The notes: generated by a model from the letters alone, not told the origin. DNA of 64,000 bases from Burkholderiaceae bacterium (GCA_030695205.1 JAUYTN010000025.1:62001-126000), one strand, 5' to 3'; shown: positions 45,571 through 56,800, counted from the stretch's first letter. Translations and numbers: made by a program.

Positions 45571-45724
45571 GGGCTCCTTGGGTGCCGCCACTTCGGCCGC
45601 ATGCGTGTGAACTGATCCCGCCAACGGCGCCAGGTTCCGTCCCTCAGCCTCTGATGCCGTCGCCGGGTGCCAAGTGCCCCCAGAGGCCTTCTCTTGCCAC
45701 CCCACCCACGAAGTCACTGTCCAC

Positions 45725-46555
45725 ATGGTCTTGCACCCGGTTCCTGCGTTTTCCGATAACTACATCTGGGTGCTGCACCACCAGGGCGATGCGCTGGTGG
45801 TGGACCCCGGCGAAAGCAGCGGTGTGCTCAGTTACCTGCACGCCCACCAGCTGACCTTGAGAACCATTCTAGTGACCCACCACCACGCCGACCACGTGGC
45901 GGGGGTGCAGGCGCTGGTGGACGCCACGGGTGCGGCGGTGGTGGCCCCAGCCACCGAATGGCTGGTGGCCACCGGCGCCGCTGCCCAGGCGCAGCGGGTG
46001 GCCCATGGCGACTGCGTTGAGGCCCTTGGCCTGCAGTGGCAGGTGCTGCACGTCCCAGGCCACACTGCGGGCCATGTGGCGTATTGGTGTCCGGCGGTGC
46101 CACTGACCCAGGGGGTCGCCCCACAGTGGGATGCCACCACGGACCCTGCGCTGCTGTTCTGCGGCGATACCCTGTTTTCCGGTGGGTGCGGTCGCCTCTT
46201 CGAGGGCACGCCCGCCCAGATGCTGGCCTCGCTGGATGCCCTGTCGGCCCTGCCAGACCCCACCTTGGTGTGCTGCACGCACGAATACACCCTGGCCAAC
46301 CTGCGGTTTGCCTTGGCCGTGGACCCTGACAACCAGGCGTTGGCCCGGTGGCAGCAGGTGTGCGAAGGGCTGCGGGCGCAGCAGCGCCCCACCCTGCCCT
46401 GCACACTGGCCAACGAACGGCTGATCAACCCCTTTCTGCGCGTTCGCTCACCCAGTGTGCGCGACGCCGTCCAACGCCACACCTCCACCAACAGCGGCAA
46501 CAGCAGCGACACCGACGTGTTCGCAGCCCTGCGCGGCTGGAAAAACCATTTTTAA
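45725..46555 (+). CDS. gloB: Hydroxyacylglutathione hydrolase (glyoxalase II)
   Basis: This 276-residue enzyme hydrolyses S-lactoylglutathione to lactate and glutathione, the second step of methylglyoxal detoxification. The binuclear metal site is visible in TILVTHHHADHVAGVQ, VPGHTAGHVAYW and LLFCGDTLFSGGCGRLFEGT, with the last His in CCTHEYTLANLRFAL. The start MVLHPVPAFSDNYIW is the usual one; a longer frame upstream overlaps the divergent promoter region. The C-terminal substrate domain is complete. Confidence 0.94.
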   Translation: MVLHPVPAFSDNYIWVLHHQGDALVVDPGESSGVLSYLHAHQLTLRTILVTHHHADHVAGVQALVDATGAAVVAPATEWLVATGAAAQAQRVAHGDCVEALGLQWQVLHVPGHTAGHVAYWCPAVPLTQGVAPQWDATTDPALLFCGDTLFSGGCGRLFEGTPAQMLASLDALSALPDPTLVCCTHEYTLANLRFALAVDPDNQALARWQQVCEGLRAQQRPTLPCTLANERLINPFLRVRSPSVRDAVQRHTSTNSGNSSDTDVFAALRGWKNHF

Positions 46556-46564
46556 AAGCCTAGC

Positions 46565-48205
46565 ATGAATGTGTGCCCAGGGGCCATTGCGCCCCGTCTC
46601 CATACCGCTTTGACACCCAGCACTGCAACCGGTCTGCTCCAACCAACCAACCAACCCGCCTGGCGCTGGCTGCGGCACGCGCTGCTGGTGCTGGCCTGCG
46701 CCGTGCTTGCCGGGTGTGCCACAGGCCCGACGCCCACTCGGAGTGAGAACACGGTTGGCACCGACAACGGCACTTGGGTCGAGCCCAATGCTTCCCTGAC
46801 GCGCCGCAGCCCGCCCATGGTGCCCGGCGGGCTGTTGCAGCCCATTCAGACCGGGCAGACCATGGCCTTTCAAGTCATCAGCCTGAACGCACCCTCCGAC
46901 CTGTGGGAGCGCATCCGCCGTGGCTTTGCCATGCCGGGCCTGGAGGGCGATCTGGTCAGCCAGCATGAGCAGTGGTACGCCACCCGCCCAGACTACATAC
47001 AGCGCATGACCGAGCGCTCCAGCAAGTACCTGTTCCATGTGGTCGAAGAACTGGAGCGGCGCAACATGCCCGCCGAACTGGCTCTGCTGCCATTCATTGA
47101 GAGCGCCTTCAACCCGCAGGCCGTCTCCAGCGCCAAGGCGGTGGGCATGTGGCAGTTCATGCCCGGCACCGGCAAAGACTTCGATCTGAAGCAAAACGCC
47201 TTCCGGGACGACCGCCGCGATGTGCTGGCCTCCACCCGGGCCGCGCTGGACTACCTGCAGATGCTGCACCGCATGTTCAACGACTGGCACCTGGCGCTGG
47301 CGGCGTACAACTGGGGCCAGGGCAACGTCAAAAGAGCCATCGAGCGCAACCAGCGCCAGGGACTGCCCACTGGCTACGAAGACCTGACCATGCCAGCTGA
47401 AACCCGGCACTATGTGCCTAAGCTGCAGGCTGTGAAAAACATCGTGGCCAGGCCTGCGAGCTTCCAGGCACGGCTACCCCTGATCGGCAACCACCCGTTT
47501 TTTGACACCGTGGACATAGACCGCGACATCGATGTGGCGCTGGCCTCACGCCTGGCCGAAATCGACGAAGCCGACTTCAAAGCGCTCAACCCCTCGCTGC
47601 ACCGCCCCATCATCATGGCCGCCGGGTCCCCACAGATTTTGCTGCCCTGGGACAACGCCGGTGTATTCAAGCGCAACCTGCAGTACCACATTGGCCCATT
47701 GGCCAGCTGGACGGCCTGGGCCGTGCCCACCCACATGCGCACTGAAGACATTGCCAAGCGCTTCAGCATCTCGGACAGCGAACTGCGCCAGCTCAACCAG
47801 ATTCCGCCGCGCATGCTGGTTCGGGCTGGCTCCACGCTGCTGGTGCCGCGCAGTGAAAACTCCACCGCCGAGGTGCCCAGCCACCTGGCCGACCGGGCCC
47901 AGCTCCAGCTGCAGCCAGAGACCATTCGCCGCCAACGAACCGTACAGGCTGGTAAGCGCGACACGCTGGCCAGCCTGGCCAAACGTTTGCGCACAGACGC
48001 GGCCCAGCTGGCGCAATGGAACCAGCTGAAGGTGAATGCACCTCTGAAGGCGGGGCAGCGCCTGGTGTACTACACCGAGGTCAGCGCCACGGCCAGGGCG
48101 TCTGCCCCCCGCGCCAAACCGGCGCGCGTCCGGCCAGCGACCACCAAAGCCACACCCAAAGCCACCACCAAACGTGCACCAGCCACCCGAACCAAGCAGC
48201 GCTGA
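46565..48205 (+). CDS. mltD: Membrane-bound lytic murein transglycosylase D
   Basis: This 546-residue lipoprotein cleaves peptidoglycan glycan strands. The lipobox LAGC lies near residue 51 after a hydrophobic signal (HALLVLACAVLAGC). The SLT domain carries the catalytic Glu in LALLPFIESAFNPQAVSSAK and MWQFMPGTGKDF, and AAYNWGQGNVKRA. Two LysM peptidoglycan-binding modules follow (IAKRFSISDSELRQLNQI and LASLAKRLRTDAAQLAQWNQ). The C-terminal 30 residues are Lys/Arg/Ala/Pro-rich. It begins 9 bases after the gloB stop codon and is probably co-transcribed. The signal sequence is preceded by an unusually long 35-residue N-region, so a later start is possible. Confidence 0.93.
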   Translation: MNVCPGAIAPRLHTALTPSTATGLLQPTNQPAWRWLRHALLVLACAVLAGCATGPTPTRSENTVGTDNGTWVEPNASLTRRSPPMVPGGLLQPIQTGQTMAFQVISLNAPSDLWERIRRGFAMPGLEGDLVSQHEQWYATRPDYIQRMTERSSKYLFHVVEELERRNMPAELALLPFIESAFNPQAVSSAKAVGMWQFMPGTGKDFDLKQNAFRDDRRDVLASTRAALDYLQMLHRMFNDWHLALAAYNWGQGNVKRAIERNQRQGLPTGYEDLTMPAETRHYVPKLQAVKNIVARPASFQARLPLIGNHPFFDTVDIDRDIDVALASRLAEIDEADFKALNPSLHRPIIMAAGSPQILLPWDNAGVFKRNLQYHIGPLASWTAWAVPTHMRTEDIAKRFSISDSELRQLNQIPPRMLVRAGSTLLVPRSENSTAEVPSHLADRAQLQLQPETIRRQRTVQAGKRDTLASLAKRLRTDAAQLAQWNQLKVNAPLKAGQRLVYYTEVSATARASAPRAKPARVRPATTKATPKATTKRAPATRTKQR

Positions 48206-48334
48206 GCCTGTGCTCCGAAGGCAGCACCCCCGGCCGCTGCGGGCACTGGGACCAGGCGGCGTGCACATACAACGTGAAAAATTAGCGACACCCCTGAGGT
48301 CTTGCACACAGGATGCGCCGAATTTTTGCGCTGT

Positions 48335-48363
48335 TTGACAGAATCCATGCCAGTTGCATGGAT
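48335..48363 (+). promoter_or_regulatory. Candidate promoter with inverted repeat before the zinc-ribbon genes
   Basis: A perfect -35 (TTGACA, 48335-48340) is followed by the inverted repeat ATCCATGC, CAGTT, GCATGGAT at 48343-48363. The repeat covers the space where the -10 spacer would lie, as an operator would. No good -10 was found, so the promoter is doubtful. Confidence 0.35.
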
Positions 48364-48416
48364 AGTCGGCGCATCGGGTATGCCATGTGCACCCTCTTAC
48401 AACAAAAGGTCGTTCC

Positions 48417-48839
48417 ATGGAAGTCGTCATTCTCTTTTGGCTGGGGTTATCTCTGGGTGTCGGCATCATTGCCAAGAACCGGGGGCGACGCAGCTGGCTG
48501 TGGTTTTTGCTGGCCCTGGCGGCCACACCGGTGCTGGCGTTCGCGCTCCTCATGCTCAAGGCCGACCTGAAGGTGGAGGACTTTGTGGAGACGGTCAGCC
48601 AGAGCATAGAGGCCACACACGTTCGCTGCCCACACTGCGCAGAGTACGTGTTGCCAGAGGCCCGGGTGTGCAAGTACTGCAAAGGCACGCTGGTGCCGCA
48701 AGACCCTGCGGTGCTTCAAGAAAAGGTCAAGAACAAAATCGAGGAAGAAGTGGCCCAGATCAAGGCAGGTGAGTACAACGTCATGGTGGTCGCCGCTGCG
48801 GCCATTGCCTTCGGGCTGCTGGTGTGGCTGATTTACTGA
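48417..48839 (+). CDS. Membrane zinc-ribbon protein, first of a tandem pair
   Basis: This 140-residue protein has two N-terminal hydrophobic segments (EVVILFWLGLSLGVGI, SWLWFLLALAATPVLAFALL), a central zinc ribbon with four Cys (RCPHCAEYVLPEARVCKYCK) and a C-terminal membrane helix (VMVVAAAAIAFGLLVWLIY) after a charged coiled segment. The start MEVVILFW is the ATG at the membrane segment; a longer frame is possible. The next gene is a paralogue. The function is unknown; the double-CxxC module suggests metal or protein binding at the membrane. Confidence 0.75.
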   Translation: MEVVILFWLGLSLGVGIIAKNRGRRSWLWFLLALAATPVLAFALLMLKADLKVEDFVETVSQSIEATHVRCPHCAEYVLPEARVCKYCKGTLVPQDPAVLQEKVKNKIEEEVAQIKAGEYNVMVVAAAAIAFGLLVWLIY

Positions 48840-48867
48840 TACCCAGGCGCTCTGAGAAGGTCAGCAC

Positions 48868-49299
48868 ATGTGGTTAGCTATCGTTGTTTGGGTCGTGTTG
48901 TCGGCGCTGGTGAGTTGGTTGGCTCATCGCCAAGGACGCAATCCCGGGTATTGGCTGGCCATCAGCCTGGTGCTCACCCCGCTGCTGGGCGGTGTTCTGC
49001 TCATGATGGCCCGCCCCCCCGCTCCACAAGGGGACACCAACTACACCATCACCCACGACATGGAGATGACGCACGCCAAGTGCCCACACTGTGCCGAGTA
49101 CGTGCGCCCGGAACTCACCCGCTGCCCCTACTGCCAGGGCAAGCTGGAGCCCAACACCGCCCTGATTGCGGAGCGCCAGGCCGAAAAGTTGGCCGAAGAA
49201 CAGGGCCTGGCGGCCCAGTTGCGGCTTAACCGCCTCATCAGTGTCGGCGTGGTGGTGGGTATTGCGGTGCTGATCGGCGTGCTGCTGACCCTGCGCTGA
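48868..49299 (+). CDS. Membrane zinc-ribbon protein, second of a tandem pair
   Basis: This 143-residue paralogue of the previous gene has the same order: N-terminal membrane hairpin (LAIVVWVVLSALVSWLAH, YWLAISLVLTPLLGGVLLMM), a four-Cys ribbon (KCPHCAEYVRPELTRCPYCQ) and a C-terminal helix (LISVGVVVGIAVLIGVLLTL). The ribbons of the two share the core CPHCAEYV. A GAGAAGG box precedes the ATG. It lies 28 bases after its paralogue, so the pair arose by duplication and is co-transcribed. Confidence 0.75.
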   Translation: MWLAIVVWVVLSALVSWLAHRQGRNPGYWLAISLVLTPLLGGVLLMMARPPAPQGDTNYTITHDMEMTHAKCPHCAEYVRPELTRCPYCQGKLEPNTALIAERQAEKLAEEQGLAAQLRLNRLISVGVVVGIAVLIGVLLTLR

Positions 49300-49317
49300 A
49301 GCCCTCTGGGGACCTGG

Positions 49318-51765
49318 TCAGGACGTTTTGCGGGTGGTGCGCCCGCCGTTGGGTTTGACGGGCTTCAAGCTGGGGCTGCGCGGTGGCAGCCCGGTGTGTT
49401 GGGTCAGCAACTGGCCCTTCACTGGTTGCCTCGTTGGCATGCGCACGCCAGCCTTGGCTGCTGACGCAGTGGCCACCACAGGCTTGGCCGGACCCGGCGT
49501 GCTGTTTTTCTTGCGTGCGCTCTGGTAGGCACCATCGGTCAGCGGCTGGAAGGTCGGGATGAGGTGGTGCTTGCCGTTGCCAATCAGGTCTGCCCGCCCC
49601 ATGCTTTTGAGGGCTTCGCGCAGCAGTGGCCAGTTGTTGGGGTCGTGGTAACGCAAAAACGCCTTGTGCAGGCGGCGGCGCTTGTCACCCCGCACGATAT
49701 CCACTGTTTCCTCGCCACTCTGGGCCTGGCGGTGGATTTTGCGCAGCGGGTTGCGGCCCGAGTGGTACATGGCTGTGGCCGTGGCCATGGGACTGGGGTA
49801 GAAGGTTTGCACCTGGTCGGCGCGAAAGCCGTTTTTCTTCAGCCACACAGCGAGGTTCATCATGTCTTCGTCGCTGGTGCCGGGGTGGGCCGCGATGAAG
49901 TACGGAATCAGGAACTGCTTTTTGCCAGCTTCTTCGCTGTACTGCTCGAACATCTTCTTGAACTTGTCGTAGCTGCCAATACCCGGCTTCATCATCTTGG
50001 TGAGTGGGCCGGTTTCGGTGTGCTCGGGCGCAATCTTCAGGTAGCCGCCGACATGGTGCTGCACCAGCTCTTTCACGTACTCGGGGCTTTGCACGGCGAG
50101 GTCGTAGCGCAGCCCGGAGCCAATCAGTATTTTTTTGATGCCCTTGAGCGCCCTGCCCCGGCGGTACATCTTGATGAGCGGGCCGTGGTCGGTGGTCAGG
50201 TTCTGGCAGATGCCGGGGTAAACGCAGCTGGGCTTGCGGCAGGCTGCCTCAATGGCCGGGCTTCGGCAGCCCAGGCGGTACATGTTGGCGGTGGGGCCGC
50301 CCAGGTCGGAAATGGTGCCGGTGAAGCCCTTCACCTTGTCGCGGATGTCCTCAATCTCCTGAATGACCGAGTCCTCGGAGCGGCTCTGGATGATGCGCCC
50401 CTCGTGCTCAGTGATGGAACAGAACGTACAGCCACCAAAGCACCCTCGCATGATGTTGATGCTGAAGCGGATCATTTCCCACGCGGGGATTTTGGTGGCT
50501 CCGTCATGGCTACCGTGTTCGTCCGCATAGGCCGGGTGTGGGCTGCGGGCATAAGGCAGGCCGAACACCAGGTCCATCTCGGCGGTGGTGAGTGGGATGG
50601 GCGGCGGGGTGATCCACACGTCGCGGGCGGTGTGGCCTTCGCCATGCGCCTGCACCAGCGCGCGGGCATTGCCGGGGTTGGTTTCGAGGTGCAGCACCCG
50701 GTTGGCATGGGCGTAGAGCACAGGGTCACTCCTGACCTGCTCGTAGCTGGGCAGGCGGATGACAGAGCGCTCACGCGGCGGCACCTTCACGCCCTTGCCC
50801 TGCAGCGCTGGGTTGGGCATAAAGGTCAGGGGTTGGACAGTTTCCTGGGTGCCAGCACCAGCATTTTTTAAGCTTTTTTGGCCTTCCGCGCTTGCTGGTA
50901 CTGGGTTGTTAGCTTCAGTTTCAGAATCAGCTTTGGCACAGGTGCTGCCCTGGCTGGCGGCCTGCTCGGCGGTGGTCTGGTAGGGGTTGATGTGGGCCTC
51001 TACACGGCCCGGCTCGTCCACCTGGGTGGACGTGATTTCAACCCAGCCTTTGCCGCTGGGGTCATCGGGGCGGCGCACAAAGGCGGTGCCGCGCACATCG
51101 GTGATTTGCTGTACCGGCTCACGTGCGGCCAGGCGGTGGGCAATTTCGACAATCGCGCGCTCGGCGTTGCCGTACAGCAGCAGGTCGCACTTGGCGTCCA
51201 CCACGATGCTGCGGCGCACCTTGTCGCTCCAGTAGTCGTAGTGGGCAATGCGGCGCAAGCTGCCCTCAATGCCGCCCAACACAATCGGCACCTCGGGGAA
51301 TGCCTCACGGCAACGCTGGCTGTACACAATGGCCGCACGGTCGGGGCGCTTGCCGCCCACATCGCCGGGGGTGTAGGCGTCATCGCTGCGGATTTTGCGG
51401 TCCGCGGTGTAGCGGTTGATCATGCTGTCCATGTTGCCGGCGGTCACGCCCCAGAACAGGTTGGGCTTGCCCAGCACACGGAAGGGGTCGGCGCTCGTCC
51501 AGTCGGGCTGGGCAATGATGCCCACGCGAAAGCCCTGGTTTTCCAGCATGCGGCCAATCACGGCCATGCCAAAGCTGGGGTGGTCCACGTAGGCGTCGCC
51601 GGTCACGAGCACGATGTCGCAGCTGTCCCAGCCCAGTTTGTCCATCTCGGCCCGGCTCATGGGCAAAAACGGGGCCGTGCCAAAGCGGGCTGCCCAGTAC
51701 TTGCGGTAGCTGTTCAAAGGTTTGGCCGCGCGGTGGAAAAAAGAGACGTCGATCGGTGCATTCAT
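49318..51765 (-). CDS. YgiQ family radical SAM protein
   Basis: This 815-residue radical SAM protein of the YgiQ (UPF0313) family has no settled reaction. The N-terminal B12-like domain has [20 protein letters not shown]. The radical SAM cluster is [18 protein letters not shown] with the three Cys spaced CxxxCxxC. The C-terminal extension is rich in Lys, Arg, Pro and Thr. The start [12 protein letters not shown] is family-like; an in-frame upstream codon is rejected. Around residues 281-301 a dispersed repeat is read in frame within a larger, Gln/Ala/Thr-rich insert. The catalytic part is intact. Confidence 0.9.
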   Translation of the reverse strand: MNAPIDVSFFHRAAKPLNSYRKYWAARFGTAPFLPMSRAEMDKLGWDSCDIVLVTGDAYVDHPSFGMAVIGRMLENQGFRVGIIAQPDWTSADPFRVLGKPNLFWGVTAGNMDSMINRYTADRKIRSDDAYTPGDVGGKRPDRAAIVYSQRCREAFPEVPIVLGGIEGSLRRIAHYDYWSDKVRRSIVVDAKCDLLLYGNAERAIVEIAHRLAAREPVQQITDVRGTAFVRRPDDPSGKGWVEITSTQVDEPGRVEAHINPYQTTAEQAASQGSTCAKADSETEANNPVPASAEGQKSLKNAGAGTQETVQPLTFMPNPALQGKGVKVPPRERSVIRLPSYEQVRSDPVLYAHANRVLHLETNPGNARALVQAHGEGHTARDVWITPPPIPLTTAEMDLVFGLPYARSPHPAYADEHGSHDGATKIPAWEMIRFSINIMRGCFGGCTFCSITEHEGRIIQSRSEDSVIQEIEDIRDKVKGFTGTISDLGGPTANMYRLGCRSPAIEAACRKPSCVYPGICQNLTTDHGPLIKMYRRGRALKGIKKILIGSGLRYDLAVQSPEYVKELVQHHVGGYLKIAPEHTETGPLTKMMKPGIGSYDKFKKMFEQYSEEAGKKQFLIPYFIAAHPGTSDEDMMNLAVWLKKNGFRADQVQTFYPSPMATATAMYHSGRNPLRKIHRQAQSGEETVDIVRGDKRRRLHKAFLRYHDPNNWPLLREALKSMGRADLIGNGKHHLIPTFQPLTDGAYQSARKKNSTPGPAKPVVATASAAKAGVRMPTRQPVKGQLLTQHTGLPPRSPSLKPVKPNGGRTTRKTS
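50863..50922 (+). repeat. Dispersed repeat inside ygiQ
   Basis: It contains AAGCTTTTTTGGCC, GCGCTTGCTGGTACTGG and TTAGCTTC. It resembles the type IIG copy at 40240-40285 and the moeA copy. It is read in frame on the minus strand. Confidence 0.65.
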
Positions 51766-51819
51766 GGCGGGCAGTGTACGGTTTTGGCCCACATTCACGG
51801 TGTGTAGGGGCAAAACAAA

Positions 51820-51848
51820 AGCGCCTGCAGGCTCAGCCGGCAGGCGCT
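51820..51848 (-). terminator. Terminator hairpin between ppa and ygiQ
   Basis: Perfect 9-base arms AGCGCCTGC (51820-51828) and GCAGGCGCT (51840-51848), with the minus-strand continuation TTTTGTTTTG. It lies downstream of ppa and before ygiQ on the same strand. Confidence 0.75.
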
Positions 51849-51853
51849 AAAAA

Positions 51854-51900
51854 GTGAGCTTAAAGCGCTTTTAAATCAAGCGATTCAGCCTATTTTTCTC
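51854..51900 (+). repeat. Dispersed repeat, copy before ygiQ
   Basis: It has GAGCTTAAAGCGCTTTTAAA, TCAAGCG and CCTATTTTTCTC. It lies between the ppa stop codon and the terminator hairpin. Confidence 0.5.
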
Positions 51901-51918
51901 AAAAAAACAGTCAGTAAA

Positions 51919-52455
51919 TCAGGCCACAGACTTGGCGTAGGTGGCCATGCCGTCGGTGATTTCTTTGTGGGCGTCTTCAATGCCCACCCAGCCGTTGACC
52001 TTGACCCACTTGCCGGGCTCCAGGTCTTTGTAGTGCTCGAAGAAGTGGGCAATGTTCTTCAACACCAGGGGGTTCACGTCGTCCATGGAGTTGATGTGGT
52101 CGTAGGCCGCCAACACCTTTTTGGTAGGCACAGCCAGCAGCTTGGCGTCTTCGCCGCCTTCATCGGTCATTTTGAACATGCCAATGGCGCGGCAGGGCAC
52201 GACCACACCGGGTGGCAGCGGGAAAGGGGTCAGCACCAGCACATCGACCGGGTCGCCGTCGCCGCTGATGGTTTGTGGGATGTAGCCGTAGTTGCAGGGG
52301 TAGTGCATGGCTGTGCCCATGAAGCGGTCCACAAACAAGGCGCCCGATTCTTTGTCCACTTCGTACTTGACGGGATCTGAATTGGCCGAAATCTCGATGA
52401 TGACGTTGAAAACTTCGGGGGTTTTGGAGCCGGGTGTGACGTTGTTCAGTGACAT
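51919..52455 (-). CDS. ppa: Inorganic pyrophosphatase
   Basis: This 178-residue family I soluble pyrophosphatase hydrolyses pyrophosphate in the cytoplasm and drives biosynthetic reactions. The signature [18 protein letters not shown] carries the three metal-binding Asp. Other active-site pieces are [20 protein letters not shown] and [11 protein letters not shown], and [12 protein letters not shown] with the conserved Lys-Val. The start [20 protein letters not shown] is chosen because the longer frame upstream has no related sequence. The length is typical of bacterial family I enzymes. Confidence 0.97.
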   Translation of the reverse strand: MSLNNVTPGSKTPEVFNVIIEISANSDPVKYEVDKESGALFVDRFMGTAMHYPCNYGYIPQTISGDGDPVDVLVLTPFPLPPGVVVPCRAIGMFKMTDEGGEDAKLLAVPTKKVLAAYDHINSMDDVNPLVLKNIAHFFEHYKDLEPGKWVKVNGWVGIEDAHKEITDGMATYAKSVA

Positions 52456-52646
52456 GGTGGTTGGACGTTTCAAGAAAACAGTGCCCCGGGCTCGGGGCGG
52501 TTGGCAGGGTCTTTCCCCGCCAATTGGCGCAGATTTTACTGATGGGAGGCTGACACACCTGCGCCGTTGTGGGCCACGCGCGCCAGTACGTGCACTATCC
52601 CACCGGCCAGCAACAGCACCCACCCCAACGCATTTAGACTGTCGGC

Positions 52647-53879
52647 ATGGCGATCTGGACACCTGCTTGTACCCCTGGCCGCACCAGTACCCTGGTGCCA
52701 GCATACCAATGGGTGACAACCAGATTCTTCACAGCCGCAACCCATGTCGGGCTGGCCTGGGCCGTGGCCACAGGCGCCCTGGCGGCAGACCGCCACACCG
52801 CGCCAAGCACCCAACCGACCGCCGCCGTGGCCTCCACACCCACGTCAGCCCGCTCCGCTGCTTCTGCCGCCCCGGAGGCCGCCCAGGTGCTGCACATCAG
52901 GGTGGTCGGCGGGCTGGACAAGCTGACCCAGTTCAAGCAGTTTGAGGAACCGTTCTGGCGCGACCAGCTGCCACGGCTGACCCAGGGGCGGGTGCAGGCA
53001 ACGGTTGTGCCGTTTGACAGCGCCGGTATCCGCGCCCACGAGGTCATGCGCCTCATGGCACTGGGGGTGGTGCCCTTTGGCACAGCTTTGCTCAGCAACG
53101 TGATGCTCACCGACCCGGAGCTGGCCGCCATGGACCTGGCGGGGGCCAACCCCGACATGGCCACCTTGCGCCGCTCGGTGGCAGCCTTGCGGCCACACCT
53201 GGAGGCCAGCATGCGCGAGCGCCATGGCATCGAGGTACTGGCCGTCTATGTGTACCCCGCACAGGTGGTGTTTTGCGCCCAGCCGTTCACAGGCCTGAGC
53301 GACCTGGGTGGGCGGCGGGTGCGCATCAGCAACCCCTCGCAGGGCGACCTCATCCGCCCTTTCGGTGCGCAACCGGTGACCACCGAGTTCTCCCAGATCG
53401 TGGACCAGGTGCGCCGTGGCAATCTGGACTGCGCCATCACCGGCGGCATGTCTGGCCACGCCATCGGTTTGGCCGAGGTCACCAGCCACATCAGCCCAGT
53501 GGCCGTGAATTGGGGCCTGTCCGTGTTCGGGGCCAATGTGTCGGCATGGAAGTCTCTGCCCGCCGATGTGCGCACGGTGTTGCGCACCGAGTTGCCCCGG
53601 CTGGAGGCAGCCATCTGGGCCGATGCCGAACAACAAACCGAGCAAGGCATGCGGTGCAACACCGGTGCAGCGGCGTGCCCTGGCGGCAAGCCTGGCCGCC
53701 TGCAGATGGTCAGCGCCAATGAACAGGACGCGCAGCGGCTGCGCGAGGCCTTTCGCACCAGCGTATTGCCGTCCTGGCTGCAGCGCTGCGGGCCTGGCTG
53801 CGGCGAGGTCTGGAACCGCTGGCTGGCTGCACCCACGGGCGTCGCGCTGCCCAAGACGCCCCGCAGCCAGGAGCGCTGA
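52647..53879 (+). CDS. TRAP-type periplasmic substrate-binding protein (DctP family), orphan
   Basis: This 410-residue periplasmic binding protein is of the DctP family. A long N-terminal signal region ends near ATGALAADR, then an Ala/Ser/Thr-rich linker to about residue 75. The binding fold includes [15 protein letters not shown], the carboxylate-binding Arg region [16 protein letters not shown], and [20 protein letters not shown]. Four extra Cys sit in the C-terminal part ([23 protein letters not shown]). No DctQ or DctM permease gene is nearby. It ends 2 bases before a GGDEF-EAL gene whose ribosome-binding site lies within it. It probably acts as a sensor of a small solute rather than in transport. 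Confidence 0.82.
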   Translation: MAIWTPACTPGRTSTLVPAYQWVTTRFFTAATHVGLAWAVATGALAADRHTAPSTQPTAAVASTPTSARSAASAAPEAAQVLHIRVVGGLDKLTQFKQFEEPFWRDQLPRLTQGRVQATVVPFDSAGIRAHEVMRLMALGVVPFGTALLSNVMLTDPELAAMDLAGANPDMATLRRSVAALRPHLEASMRERHGIEVLAVYVYPAQVVFCAQPFTGLSDLGGRRVRISNPSQGDLIRPFGAQPVTTEFSQIVDQVRRGNLDCAITGGMSGHAIGLAEVTSHISPVAVNWGLSVFGANVSAWKSLPADVRTVLRTELPRLEAAIWADAEQQTEQGMRCNTGAAACPGGKPGRLQMVSANEQDAQRLREAFRTSVLPSWLQRCGPGCGEVWNRWLAAPTGVALPKTPRSQER

Positions 53880-53881
53880 CG

Positions 53882-56800
53882 GTGTCCACCGCCCAGCTCC
53901 CCCGCGAGCCAGCCACCCACCGCACCCTGCGCGCCATCCACGCGGCGGCGCTCCTGTGCCTGGTGCTGGTGTGGGGGTTGGCCGGTTCGCTGGTGTGGCA
54001 AAGCCACCATAAATCCACCACAGATGCCCGGCAAGACATCGCCCGCCTCACCACCGCCGCCGCCAGCGAGATCAACCGCACCCTGGTGAGCATGGATGCG
54101 CTGCTGGCCGAGCTTTCGGGCTGGTCCAACGCCCCCCAGACCGACCTCGCGCGCCTGCTCCAGGCAACGCTGAACAGCCAGATGCTGCTGCGCAACGTCG
54201 CTCTGCTCGACGCCGACCACCGGGTACTGGCCAGCGCACGGCTCGATGCCTTGCGGCTGGGCGTGGGGGCCGACCCTGCTTTTCTGGACAGCGTATTGGC
54301 CCAGCCTTTCCCGGCCCTGGCGGTGAGCGCACCCACCCAAACCGACCTGGCACCTGAGCAGCTGATTTACCTGGCCCGCTCGGCACCGCAGCCCAATGGA
54401 CGGAAGCTGCTGGTGGTGGCTGAGGCCAGGGTATCCATACTGGCCGACCAGCTCGACACCGGCGACGGAGGGCGCAGCGCCAGCACGCTGGAGCTGGCCA
54501 ACGGCCAGCTGCTGGCGGCATACCCCCCCCATCCCCACACGCGACCGACGCTGCTGCAACCGCCCCTGCCAGACGTGCAACCCACCATCCCCCCCGCCGA
54601 CCCCGGCGGCTCTGCGGTGGAGGCCGTACAAGCCTCAGCCCGGATGGACGCTGCGCCGTCGTGGATGGGGGTGCAGCCACTGCTCTACCCGGGCCTGTGG
54701 GTCTCGGTGAGCCAACCCCAAGACCAGCTGCTGCAGGGTTGGCGCCAAGAGGCCTTGGCCGTTGCAGGCATTGCGGCCATCCTGTCGGTGCTGCTCAGCG
54801 GCCTGTGGTGGGGCGGTGTGGGCCATGTGCACCGCATGGCGGCGGCCAACGCCCGCATCCGCGACGCCAACGAGCGGTTGGCAAGTGGCAACCAGGCGCT
54901 GCAGCGCACCGTGGCACTGGTGGAGGCCACGCTGGACGCCACCGCAGACGCGGTGGTGGTGGTCAACCACCAGCACAGGGTGGTGCGTTTCAATGCCCGC
55001 TACCTGGCGGTGATGGGCATGACTGCCAGCGAACTTCAAAACCAAAGCGCCGAATGGCTGCGAGCTAGGCTCGCGCGGCTGCTCACCAATGCCGACGAGG
55101 CCTCTCGGGTAGCGGCGGCGACCTACGAGCTCACCGACCGCGAGAGCCAGGACGAGTTGCGCTTCATGGACGGCAGGGTTTACCTGCGCCACTCCATCGC
55201 GCAGCGCCTCGACGGCCAAACCGTCGGACGGGTGTGGAGCTACCAGGACATCACCGGTTTTCGGGCCGCAGAGCGGCGGCTGCAAGAGCGGGAAACGGCC
55301 CTGGAGCTGACCCGCAGCGAACTCAGTGCCACCCTGGAGGCCATTCCCGACCTGTTGTTCGAGCTGGACGAGCACGGCCTGTACCTGAACGTGCACGCGC
55401 ACAACCCCCGCAAGCTGGTGGTTCATCCCAGCGTGTTTCTGGGCAAGCGGGTCAAGGATGTTTTGCCCCCCCACACCGCCGCGATCACCATGGCCTGCCT
55501 GCACGAGGCTGCCGCCACTGGCACCTCCTACGGCAAGCAAATTCGCCTCGACTTGCCGCAAGGACCCATGTGGTTTGAACTCTCGGCGGCACGCAAACCC
55601 GGGCCTGAGGGCTCCGTCAGACGCATCGTCGTGCTGTCGCGCGACATCAGCGACCGCAAGCGCAGTGAAGAGCTCATCTGGGAGCAGGCCCACCTGGACC
55701 AACTCACCGGGCTGCCCAACCGCCGCCTGTTTCGCGAGCGGCTGGACCAGGCGCTGCAAACGGCCAAGCAGCACCAACCGCCCCGCCCCGTGGGGCTGAT
55801 GTTTGTGGATCTGGACCGCTTCAAGGTGATCAACGACACCCATGGCCACGACGTGGGCGACCAGCTTCTGCAAGGCGCAGGCCAGCGCCTGCAGGGCTGC
55901 GTGGGGCCAGATGATTTGGTCGCACGGCTGGGGGGCGACGAGTTCACCCTGGTGGTGTGTGGCCCGGACGCCGCAGAGCGCATGCGGACCATTGCCGAAG
56001 AGGCCGTGGCCCGCCTGTCCGAGGTGTTTGTACTGGGAGCTGAGAGCGAATTCATATCGGCCAGCGTGGGCATGACCCTCTTCCCCGACGATGCCCTGGA
56101 CAGCGACACCCTGGTGCGCCAGGCCGACCAGGCCATGTACGCCGCCAAACAGGCAGGCCGCAACCGCAGTGAGCGCTTCAGCCCGCACCTGCAAGAAGCG
56201 GCCCTGGCCCGCGCCCGCATTGCCCGCGACCTCAGAACCGCCCGCACCGCCGGGCAACTCAGCGTGGTGTACCAACCCATCGTGGACCTCAGAACCGGAC
56301 TGACCCACAAGGCCGAGGCCCTGCTGCGCTGGCATCACCCCGAACAAGGCCCCATCGGACCAGCGGTGTTCATCCCCGTGGCCGAAGAATACGGTCTCAT
56401 CCAGGACCTGGGCGAGTGGGTGTTCGAGCAGGCCGTGATCCAGGTCCGGCAGTGGCGCCAAACGCTGCACCCCGATTTTCAGATCAGTGTGAACAAATCC
56501 CCGGTGCAGTTTCGCGCACCAACCGCCACCAGCCGCCACTGGGGCGAGTACCTGGCCGCAGCAGGCCTGCCTGGCGACAGCATCACCGTCGAAATCACCG
56601 AAGGGCTGTTGATGGAAGCCTCCGACACCGCCCGGGCCCACCTGAACCAGCTCAGCAGCAGCGGTCTGCACATCGCCCTGGACGATTTCGGCACCGGCTA
56701 CTCGGCCCTGTCCTACTTGCACCAGTACGACCTGAACGTGCTCAAAATAGACCGGGCATTCGTCAGGAACCTGGCCACATCCCCCAAAGACCTGACCCTG

